Positions 1 through 10,800 of a stretch of 64,000 nucleotides of DNA are shown piece by piece. The position numbers and the translations under genes were made by a program. The stretch spans positions 78,593,084 through 78,657,083 of the forward strand of contig NC_088300.1 in assembly GCF_032854445.1 (NCBI RefSeq). Reading direction: 5' to 3'. The notes under the pieces were generated by a model that saw nothing but the letters and a program-made list of their open reading frames with translations, was not told the DNA's origin and ran no database searches. Position 1 is the stretch's first letter; each line of letters opens with the position of its first letter. The stretch comes from Liolophura sinensis. Its lineage: Eukaryota; Mollusca; Polyplacophora; Chitonida; Chitonidae.

Positions 1-3000
1 GGGGACTGAGAGCACTGAGAAGAGCCTGGTACAGAATGGTGTCCAGATGAGTACTGAGTCAGGTTACTATCAGAGAGTCTTTCTCCTGGGTTTGTATGGG
101 CTCCCAAAGTTGACAAACTCAAGGACTGCTGTGTCGTGTACTGGGTTGGATCGGCATAAACCAGTGACAGTTCACTATCTTGGCTGGCTCGACCAGAATA
201 ATTTGAATGTTGAGTAATGTCAGTAGATTGAGTCAATCTCCATGGATACTGCGTAAGATCCCTGCTGTCAGATCTAGAGCCCTTCAGGGAGTCACTAGGT
301 AATGGGATAACAGGGGGCTGTGTGAGCTCCCCTACAGGTGAGGACCTGACAGAAAACTCCCTGTGTTCTGTTGTAGAATGTGCCTGATACTGAGTCAGAT
401 CCCTCTCTCCAGTAGCCAGGGCAGTATGAACACATCCAGTCGGAGGTGTCCTGGAATCCTGAAGCCGTGAGTCGGTAACGTGCTGTGTCAGCTCTGGTGT
501 CTGCAGAAAGGATGCTGAATGCTGGGTGAGGTCACTTGATGAGCTGGATACTCGTTGTGAAACTTCAGAATCTGATTCACAGTCTTCACTCAAGACAAAC
601 CACACCTTCTTCTGCAATGTTGAGTTATGAGAAACATTTAGAAACTACATGTATGTAAATGCAATATATGACAAACAACACTGCAACAGTCAAATGTTAT
701 GAAATACTGTTTTGCTACATTTGCTACATTTGTCTGGGACATGCATGCATATGTATACATGGACTGATTATGGCTTGATACCATTTTCAAGTGAGGCAAT
801 AGTGTGAAACGGTGTTGTGCCACAACTACTCAAATAGCTGGAAGATGTTGTACAAGGTTCTGGAATAAACTAAAATCCTGCTATGACATCTATGATTTAT
901 ACATGTTTATTTTTCTGGTGAGAAGTACATCCACCACGTTGTTAGCGAGATGGGATGACTTCCCCTTGCCAGTTTCCTGGACCCATAAACCTGACTTCTG
1001 TCATTTTAGTGAAGTACCTTCGCTGCAGGCATAAAACACCCAAAAATTCAGAGGAAATCAAATTATATTTGGGTCTTACGTTACACAGCTGCTTTTGCTT
1101 CTTTTTTTTTTTTTTGTTTGTTTTTTGTTTGCATTATACACATACCTGCGTGTGAAGGCCACAAGAGCTCCGGGAAGCGTTGGAGAGTTGGGAGGAGGAT
1201 GGGCTGGTGGGGGTTGACCTTAACCTGGAGTCATGCACACTAGAAGAGCGTGACGTCACCCAGGACACACTGGCTGAGGAATTACGAGACTGAAGGTCAG
1301 AACTCCAACTCGGCTGTAAGTCTACCAAATCAGGTTCTCCAAACAGGCGTCGCGGTAAGTCTGAATCACTCTGGCTTCTTGTTGTGATGTTTGAGCGGGA
1401 CTCATGAACAGACCTGAGGCGACTGATAGTGGAGAGTTGGTCAGTGTGCTGATCAGCAATGGAAGAAGCTGATAAGTTCCTGTGATACTGGCTATCTTCA
1501 GCCTCGAAATCTTCATACAGCTTAAACCAAGCTGTTTTCTGGAGAAAGACAAAAAAAAAATACACAAATACACGTAATTAACTTCAACTCAAAGTACTGC
1601 AGTTTGTGCACATGTAAAATTGGATTAGAGCTGACACATTGTCCATCATTTATGATTAGCGTTGGTGTGGTGGTACATGGAGCATATATATATACATGTA
1701 TACTGTGCATACTAGGATATGACTACGTCTAGACGAGGGTATTAATAATGTATTTCAATCTATAATATCGTCTAATCCAAGTCATTAGATTTAATTATCT
1801 AATACATAGGCCAGCTCTTCTAACATAGGATTACATTAGATTCTTTATCACTTTTTGTAGACTATGTCTGTGCTGCTCTTTAATTTTAAAGGAAATATTT
1901 GCCTTGGGACTAAAAAATACTTGGTTACTGGAATGTTTGTTCTGCATTTGCCTTCGCAAAGTCATGCCCCTTGAAAAGAAGTTGAAATCACCAGCCGGTG
2001 ATTACCCAGTACCCTATTTCTTCAACATTTCAGCATTTTAACTTTTTGCCTCATTTTTATGCACATTTTTAATTTGATTTTGGAGACAAAACTACACTGG
2101 TTGGGTTGGCCAATTCCACGACTTCACAAAAGGTAGAATTGTATTAGTCTACACAGAATAATGCCCTCAGAATACACTTAAATAAACATCTGGCAAACAT
2201 GGGAAAAGGTTGAAGAGTTAGAGCAGGCCTGAACACTTTTCTGCTGTCCATCAAATACCATCATATGTTCATTCTTTTGTGTTAAAGTCTTTTTGTGTAT
2301 GTTATTTATGTTTTTTAAATGCAAAATAAAAACCTGTTTTTCTTTTCCAGTGTTGCATCATCACAGTAGTAGGCTATGACATGGTCAGCATAGCAATGGA
2401 ACGAGAGACAGTTACCAACCTTTCAGTGTGCTGTGCATTTAGTCTACACTATTAGACTATTCAGTTGGTATTCTGACAGTGTATACAAACAGTCACGTCG
2501 TTTAGGTCTATAAAAATCTTGTGCTTTCATAGAAACCACTCATCAGATATTCTACAATGAACATGAAAATCAATCTGTATCAATCTCTCAAGAATAACTT
2601 CAGCCACAGTATAACTGTATAATGAGATGATACAGCCTGAAACACAACAAATATTATCACATATAAACATTTGATGAAGAAAAATGCCATGATCTCCAAT
2701 CGATGGACGATACATTATAATGAAATGACGATATTTGACACACTGATTCACTTCCATTTACTCATCTACTTACCTGAGATTTGCATTAACTAGCGTTAAC
2801 AGACGTCAAGTAAATTCCAGGAAGAATAAGTTTATAACATTTTGATATCCAGCGTCAGTGAATCCAAAACCTTATCAATCTGTCACATTACGTGCATAGC
2901 TGTTCAACCGCAATGGCATGTCGTTAGTTCCATTCTTAGCGTTTTGCAGTGATGAATTGCAAGAAAAAACTTCGAGGTATGTCACCAAGACTAATGACAG

Positions 3001-3221
3001 TGACTGTAAAACTGACCCACTGAGCTTAGTTTTCCAGGACATGTTCGATCTTGTCCCTGTGTCCAGGCACCCGTAACATGTTTGCAGATGACGGGGTTCG
3101 TCAGTGTGTTCTCTCCGCTACAAACAAAGCGTCGATTATCGAACAGCAAGGCATAATCTTTCCATAATCAGTTATGACAAAAGACTTTTTATTCATATAA
3201 CCAGTTTACCTCATGATCCAT
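1..3221 (-). CDS. Ser/Thr/Gln-rich protein of unknown function, 5' part, three exons, cut by window edge
   Basis: The proposed exons are 3221-3210 (MDHE), 1538-1146 (131 codons) and 611-1 (open to the edge). All are in phase 0. Donors are GTAAAC and GTATGT; acceptors end TTTCTCCAG and CATTGCAG. About 338 residues are visible, dominated by Ser, Thr, Gln, Asp and Arg, so it is probably disordered and perhaps phosphorylated. Exons 2 and 3 both open with a related motif, KTAWFKLYED and KKVWFVLSED, suggesting exon duplication. Exon 3 repeats a short motif of the type [DE]LTQ[YH] about eight times. No signal peptide, membrane segment or known domain is visible. I do not recognise the family. The two large exons are well supported by their splice sites and open frames. 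The four-codon first exon is inferred from phase, a matching donor and a plausible start context. Confidence 0.6.
1539..3209 (-). other. Intron 1 of the left-edge gene
   Basis: This 1.7-kb AT-rich stretch lies between the proposed first exon and the WF-motif exon. Nothing coding or repetitive stands out in it. Confidence 0.4.
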
Positions 3222-3227
3222 TTTCAC

Positions 3228-3320
3228 TGATTCAGATATGCCAAAAATTCCAGAAATACTGAACGGATTTCATGTCAAAACAAGTTTGCCGCTTCGATTT
3301 TAAAACGGCAGCCATCTTTA
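3228..3320 (-). promoter_or_regulatory. Possible 5' leader with upstream ORF and AAGATGGCTGCC motif
   Basis: On the minus strand, just upstream of the proposed start at 3221, there is AAGATGGCTGCC, which resembles the YY1-type motif often found near transcription starts. Its ATG (3315-3313) opens a 29-codon frame that ends at a TGA a few bases before the MDHE start. This would be an upstream ORF if transcription starts above it. A role is inferred only; no TATA box was recognised. Confidence 0.25.
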
Positions 3321-3684
3321 CTACACAAGGAAATATATGACTAGATTATTGTTCCGAAAAAGGACTAAGCATTTAGCGACAACATTCGAAAAAGGACTTC
3401 CGCTTATATTTTGATACTGTGCTTACACTTGCTGGAGTATAGGTCTACTATTCATTATATAAATGTTTATTTTTAACTGGGATTAATATGTTAGTTATAT
3501 TTGTCCCAGCTTTCAGAAATGAGTTTGTTTCATAAAGGCACGAAACCAGCCTGGGCAACTAAGTTAATTATATAAGTTCACGCTTTACATACTGACCTGC
3601 AGGTCTACATTGGACCTGGGATTAAGATAATTATTGCACCCGTTGAGAATTACATCAGCATGTACATTTGTGTATTTGTGTGTG

Positions 3685-3795
3685 ATTTGATTTGATTTAT
3701 TTATTTATTTAAATGGGGTTTTACGCCGCACTCAAGCATATTTCATGTAGGCCTATATATGCGATGACAGCCCAGCATAATAGTGCTACGAGAAT
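3685..3795 (-). mobile_element. Fragment of the tRNA-derived SINE (3' part)
   Basis: The plus strand shows the reverse complement of the SINE 3' end: T-rich tail, GGTTTTACGCCGCACTCAAG, then a diverged body (atttcatgtaggcc..gatgacagcccagcataata). It is old and truncated. The rest of 3322-4347 shows nothing else recognisable. Confidence 0.5.
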
Positions 3796-4347
3796 GGACC
3801 TGCGAATGTATGGAAATCTATAGACCTACTTTATTTCTGGAAATCGCATCGGGCGAAACATTTGTCAAGCAGTTATGTAAAGTGCTGACCTGGTGGGCAC
3901 GATTTCACAAAACTTTGTAAATCAACTTTTGTTACCATATCTCGCAAATCAGGTCGCTTTATAGCGCTATGTAAGGTCATTTACAGGAAAAGAAAAGTGA
4001 AATTCGACTCACGATGTTTTGCGAAGTTTTGCAAATGTTGCTCTGAAAGTTGAAAGGTCTCCTTTCACGCAGTCTTTATGGGTATAAATGGGATAATCTC
4101 GTTTTGAAATTGTAAATTATCCGTATTTGGATGTTGTAATAATATACCAATAAATGGGTACATGTGTAAACCCCCAGGTCAGATCTGCCCAAACCTGCAG
4201 GCCAGATCTGCTCTGGGTGTTCACCAGTAAGCTAGTCACATCAGTAACCAAGCCTTATGCTTGTGGGGGAGTGCCCATGGCCTGAGACGGGGTGGGAGGT
4301 CACATGACCTCCACACCCCAGCCTTGCCATGCGGCCCTTTGTTTTAG

Positions 4348-4432
4348 CCCCATTCCCTCCAAGACAGCCGAGCAGTCAAGACGTGTTTTACCAAGATCAC
4401 AGCCAGTCTTCATTCATACATTTCACCCAGGT
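4348..4432. repeat. 85-bp exact duplicate, copy 1 (partner at 6185-6269)
   Basis: CCCCATTCCCTCCAAGACAG through CATTTCACCCAGGT occurs twice without a mismatch, 1.84 kb apart in the same orientation. Copy 1 is bounded like an exon: it is preceded by TTGTTTTAG and ends CACCCAG followed by GTAAGA. No coding function is recognised. Confidence 0.8.
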
Positions 4433-6184
4433 AAGAATTTAACCCTTGTGGTCTCAGAACACTTCCATAAATTGATATATGTAATTGTTGTTACATATGC
4501 ACTTATCTGACTGTGCCATATAGGATATATTATGCACATCTTTTTGAGTAATTTAAGTTATTACTTTGGTTAGCCATTCACAAGTTAGTGTGATCTCTGC
4601 AAAGAGATACACACATTCTAAAAGGATTGGCTGAATAGATTTCAGGAATTTACACTAAGAAACAGGTGGGATAACTGCTTCTCCCATCAACCTGTTTACA
4701 GTGAAAATATTTGGTTAGCTGTGTTAGTTTGGGATAAACCTCCACATTGGAACTATTAACCCACTTAAGTCCACTAGTTTTAAAAGTGACCACTGTTTAC
4801 TTGAATTAATCTGGAATTTAAGGATTATATGTATCAATTACTAGCTTTTGCCTAAACTTAACTCGATCTCCTAACTTCCAGAACAGATAGTTCCTTTTAC
4901 ACTGGTTAACACATGGTCAAGCTTAATTCCTTTGTTTGAGCTGACCATGCCAGCCTCCAGTAGCTACAGACATGTGTATTACCCCAGTGTATGTAAGCAA
5001 GGTGGCAGCACATCTGGAAGGGATTAATTTCTCCTTGGCATCTATTGCCCCTGATGACCCCTGCTGGTTAATCTCATCCTATCAGCCCAGCCTTTATCAA
5101 GTTGCTAAACAAGATGGCTGCACCAGCAGTACGCAAGCCAAATGAAAATTCAGTACAACAGCAACCACTTGTAACTGTTCTGAGTTTTTGTATTTAGTTA
5201 TGCCTGTGATTGTCCTAACACAACACAATCCTCAGAAATTATATATCACTGCAGATGCACATATACTGGAATTTATCATGCTTTTGGACTTTGACATTTT
5301 GAGTCCAGTGTACATGTTCTCTATGGCCAGTCAGTAAGCATTTGTTATTATTGTTGATAGATACATATATATAGATATTAACTTTGTGTATACAGTTAAT
5401 ATGCATATAGGCTATCGCATGGTAATATTGTATTTAGTTTATAGATATTATCAAAATACCCTGCGTGACCTGTATCATTGTTCCTCATGCGGTAACTGTT
5501 CTGGGTTGTACAATATGTATACAGCCCCTAGCATAAAAATGTACCGCTCAGATTATTATTGCATGCAGTAGTCTACACTATTGATTTGTAACCTGTATGT
5601 TAAATGATCAAAAGAGTAACTTACGAATGTTATGTTTTGGTTGAAGGTGAAGGTCAGCTGGCATAGACCAGTATGTCTTGTTATATATGAGATATGACCT
5701 GGCATCATAAAATGCACTTGTACCCATCATGTGGATACACTGAGTCATCTAAATTTCTAATGCGAGCCTGGCCCCTTATAAGCCTGGCAACGTTCTCGAC
5801 ATTATGTTTAGATGCCTCTCTTAAACAGGATACCGGTAACCCTGTGACCCTTGGCCTCTCTAGTATTGACTATATTGCAATCATTGTTAGCATGATGTCA
5901 CTTGGTTTCTAGATGCCATGCTTAAACGTTACATGCATTATGGCCTGACTGTCAGACTGACCTCTCAACTTCAACCTACCTTGACCTACATGTATGTGTA
6001 CAGGTCGCTGTGTATACATGTGGACACACATGTAACATGTATATTATATAATTGGGTTAATAATCATGTCCAACATCTTAACTTGTTTAACCTACCTGTT
6101 ATGACAATATGGCACTTCTATTAAGTCTTTGAAAGCTAAGTTCTAAATTATTTACTCATTAATACTTGAAAGCTCTAGTAGCTC
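4433..6184. other. Intergenic, no gene seen
   Basis: Only short chance frames are present. A second AAGATGGCTGC motif occurs near 5110 with a short ORF behind it. Several GTAGGCCTA/TACATGTA-rich AT stretches are present without further structure. Confidence 0.4.
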
Positions 6185-6269
6185 CCCCATTCCCTCCAAG
6201 ACAGCCGAGCAGTCAAGACGTGTTTTACCAAGATCACAGCCAGTCTTCATTCATACATTTCACCCAGGT
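6185..6269. repeat. 85-bp exact duplicate, copy 2 (partner at 4348-4432)
   Basis: The sequence is identical to 4348-4432. Here it is preceded by CTAGTAGCTC and followed by GCTGTACCGTCTTGACTGCC instead of a donor-like AAGA. A 148-codon open frame (6166-6612) spans it but looks like no known protein and I do not call it a gene. Confidence 0.8.
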
Positions 6270-6822
6270 GCTGTACCGTCTTGACTGCCAGACGTTACCC
6301 TCCAGGCTGCTTCCCCTTGTGAAACTATCCAAACTCAGAAGGAAGGAAGGAAGGGAAAGGAACATATTTACAGATACCCCTACTCTCATACTGATTACCT
6401 CTGTCTTAAATAATAAATTCTCAGGCTGTGGCACTTGTGAAAACCCAGCAGAGCATTTGCGTTCTTTGTCCAGCATATATTTAACACTTGTTTCCCCAAA
6501 AGCCAGTCACGTGTCCACCCGACAACGTAAGATAGTCTCGCAGGTGATTCGACCGCAGACAAACAGGTCTTACACATGCATAACATTAACATATATAGGC
6601 TATCTCGCTTGAAGTATTTGTTAGATCCCGTGGAAATGTTATGATTTCAACTGAGTCATTCATAAAACAAACAAAAAAACTAGTCCGTTAAAAAGGAAAC
6701 TTCATCACAGCCTTCACTTTAAGTTTCTTAAAATCTTCTGTGACGATCTGTATGGCTTAACCTGAGGCAAAGTGCTGCATAGGCACCATGTTTATTAAAT
6801 CAACCATGAGCGTTGTGCTTTC

Positions 6823-7005
6823 ATTTATTTTGATTGGTCTTTACGGCGTTCTCAAGAATATTTCACTCATGCGACGGTGGCCAGTATTATGGTGGGAGGA
6901 AACCGGACAGAATTTGCATGAAACCCACGACCATCCCCATTTAACCGACACATCTTAATTCCGGATGGGTGAGAGGCTCTTAGGTCATTAAGCACGCTGG
7001 TACGC
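6823..7005 (-). mobile_element. tRNA-derived SINE copy
   Basis: The plus strand carries the reverse complement of the SINE: a TTTATTT tail, TTGATTGGTCTTTACGGCGT, the GGTGGGAGGAAACCGGACAG segment, and GGTGAGAGGCTCTTAGGTCA near the 5' half. The middle of the element is deleted or diverged. No target-site duplication was identified. The flanks, 6270-6822 and 7006-7807, show no gene. Confidence 0.7.
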
Positions 7006-7807
7006 TATAAGTCACTTTCGCATTTCAGAAAGCCGCCATTTTTAAACAGAAATGTCGCGGATCTAGCATTACACGGGAGCTGGGTGCTAATTGTCACTCA
7101 ACAGCCTATGTTTTAACCTAGAGGCAGCATGCTTGCTACATTAAATATCTGTTTCATTGAAATTTCATAGACCATAGTCCTCGAATGGGTGCCAATTTGA
7201 TCACGGCTGCTCTGTTGTGGCGAGTGTAGGCCTACCTCGAAATGCGAGTGTCGCTTACACGCCCTATAACCACCCACCCGTAATTCTGGGAACTAGTTGA
7301 ATGTTGTAGATTGTTTTGGAAGCCTTGCGATTATCGACCTCAAGCGCCTCTCGACTGACTTCTTAGTCAGCATGTGAAAGTTTAGGTTGGTGAAGTTTTG
7401 GCCTCATATCTTTTCTATAGGGGCCTGGTCAGAAGTAAGTTAGGCCTACATATGAACTGCACAAGAATAACTTGTCTTGTACAAACAAATATGATTTGTA
7501 CACAATATATTTTAAATCGAACGTAGGCCTGCTCAGTGCATTACTATGCAGACTACAGCCAGAACACAAGCCCCGATCTGTTACCGTATTGTATTCATGG
7601 TGACCGAAAGGCCAGTGAAATCAGGCATAAGACACACGTGTCACAGGAGAACTATACCCAAACTGTCAGTCTATATCGACTATCCATTCTTAGGTCGTCT
7701 CTCCGTCACCTGAAGAAGGTAAACACACGACTGATTGGCACAGACAGGGGCACACCCGGAGTTGTTATGTACACGCGTCTGTGAGTGTTCCTGAACTGAA
7801 CGTAACG

Positions 7808-10800
7808 ATGATGATGTCTTCCTTGGCGGCTGCCTGCACCGTTAGCCTTATCCTGATGGCACTACCCAAAGCAACCATCTCAAACCCAGGCGCACCCTGT
7901 AACATAGGTAAACTGTCTTTTGCCATCGAGAGTGAGGACGTGTCTGAGGACTGTGGAGTAGAGCTAGTGCTAGAGAGCGTGCAGTCAATGCCAGTCTATC
8001 TCAGATACGACGATGCTGATCCGGTAATTATCTTGATCATATGTCGCATGTCATACGTAACTTGTTTATATAGCTGGTATCTGATATGTTTTGCTGGACT
8101 ATATAGGTACCTCAGATGTTCTAAATGTTGGCCTATATATGTATCTCAGATATCTTGTTGGCCTTTAATTATTTATCTTATTTTATTGGTGTTCTACGCC
8201 GTACTCAAGAATATTTCACCTATACAACGACGGACAGCATTCTGGTGGGAGGAAATCTGACAGAGCCCGGGGGAAACCCAAGACCGTCAGCAGGTTGCTG
8301 GAAAACCTTAACTCACCGCGAACGCATTGGTGAGAGGCTCCTGGGTAATTGCACCGCGCCGGCACCCTTACCACCTTAGCCACAGATACCGCTGTTGGCC
8401 TTTATACATATCTCAAATGTCGTTTGCCTATATACATGTACTTATCTCAGATGTTCTGTTGGTCTATATATTTATCTTAGATGTTCGATTGGCATATATT
8501 GGCATCTCAGATGTTATGTGCATCAGTATAAGTATCTCACTTTTTATATTATCTTATATTTATATAAGCATATTTGACGAATTCTGTTGACATGTGAATT
8601 AGGGTATATCGGGTATATAGACAAACCGTTTTCTTCGTCTATATAAGCATCACAGATAACAATCCATGTGTGTGCAGATCGCAGTAGCTTTAATTGTCAA
8701 TGCTGACGCATGGTCGATTTTAATATCATTGATTTCTAAGTTATACATGTAAGTAGGCCTATGCATATAGACACAGGGCAGTATGGTCACCTCATGGCGA
8801 TACTTGTCAGACTGGGACAATGCAGATACAAAATAACGTTATGATACTGTGTTAGGCTAAGCTGGCCCGCGTGTGACGACATGACGTCTGCAGCTGTCGA
8901 CAGAAGTGTGGCCATTTGTCGTACACGTCTTTGTCACAGGACCAATGTATCAACAATTGGGTGCATATTGACGAGTAGGTCTAACGGTATTATCTATCTA
9001 TAAGCCTCCTCATTGTATAATAGGTTATCAGAAACTTTGTTTTGTAACGAAGGTAGTTATGACAAAGCAATGATAAAGACACAATGTATCATTTTGACAA
9101 CTGGCCACACTAAATCCAAAAATCATTAAAGCTTAACGGGCTCCTTAAGTGCTTGTTTATAAGCCCCGATGACGTACAGGTTTTGAACAGGACGTTGCAG
9201 TTTTAAATAACATTGCATGCCCGTTATGAATTTTGCTCTTGGGTTAAACGAGAATTTTAATCATATTTATATTTTTTAAATATTCATAAATCCATATTTA
9301 CACTCAAATAAACTTTACATAATTGCCAATGCAGTAGTAATGTGACATTTGAACTGGGTATATGATACTATTTATACAACTGGTTACCAGAAACAAATGC
9401 CTCCATGCATGTGTTATGTTGGGCATAATCTTAATTCTGTATACTTCATTTAGTGGATATATATTTTCAAACGAAAACTATGCACTTTCCCTGGTTTCTG
9501 CGTGTTATTGAACAATTACACTAGTGTATGGGTATCATATGTTCTCTATCATCACAAGTATCTCTTTCATTACAGTCAAAGAAGTACACGTTGTTAATGG
9601 TTGACCCAGATGCCGCAAGCAGCAAGGCACCCGAGAAGACTTACTTTCTACACTGGCTACTGGAACAAGTGCCGGTAAAGTTGCCCAATTTTGTCATGAA
9701 CAATAACAATTACATGCCTGCAAAACATGGAAAACTATTTTTACAACATTAAAGCGCTATATGTATGTTTGTCAGCAGTGTTGGTGACTTAAGGTGATGT
9801 CTGATCTGGCCAAGTAGACATGATGACATACCATTGCCCATTGTAACTCTCTAGAAGGCTTGTCACATGGTAATGGCTACACATAGCTTCTAGTCAGTTT
9901 GGATTCGCATTTGATGCCAGAAAAAAACAGCTATTTTTGCTAAACGGCGTGATGCGCAATATAGATATATCGATGAACCAAAATCTGCATTGTGAGGGTT
10001 TCTCTTTCTCATTCTGCAGCAGTTAGTAATACATAAGCCGAAGCATTAAGGGCTCTAATCAGGCACTAGGATATTCTAACCAGACATTGGGAGGTTCTAT
10101 CCAGGCATTAGGGGTTTTTAACCAGGCATCAAGAGGTTCTATCCAGGCATTAGGGGTTTCTAACCAGGCGTTAGGAGGTTGTATCCAGGCATTAGGGGTT
10201 TCTAACCAGGCATTAGGATATTCTATCCAGGCATTAGGAGTTTCTAACCAGGCATTAGGGGGCTCTATCCAGGCATCGGGGAGGCTCTATCCAGGTATCT
10301 ATCCAGGCATTAAGAAGTTCTAACCAGACATTATGAGGCTCTATCCAGCCATGAGGAAGCTTTATCGTTCTATTCAGACAATAAGAAGTCCTAAGCAGGC
10401 ATTATGAGGCTCCATCCAGGTATTATTGGGCTCTATCCAGGCATTAAAAAGTTCTAACCGGACATTAGGAGGCTCTTTCCAGGCAGTAGGAGGCTCTATC
10501 CAGGTATTAGGGGGCCATGTCCAGGCATTAAAGGCTCTGTCGAGGCATTAAAGGCTCTATCGAGGCTTTAAAGGTTCTTTCCAGGCATTAGGAGGTTGTA
10601 TACAGGCACTTGGAGGTTATCTCCAGGCATGAGGAGGTTCTATCCAGGCACTAGGAGGTTCTATCCACGTACTAGGAGGTTCTATCCAGGTACTAGGAGG
10701 TTCTATCCAGGCAGCAAAGCCCGTTGGCTCTATTCAGGGATTGGCAGGTTCTATCCAGGCATGAGAATGTTCCATCCAGGCACTAGGAGGTTCTGTCCTG

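Noticed and set aside
6166-6612. 148-codon open frame spanning the second 85-bp duplicate
   Set aside because: No domain, no protein-like pattern, and the shared segment in copy 1 is in a different context.
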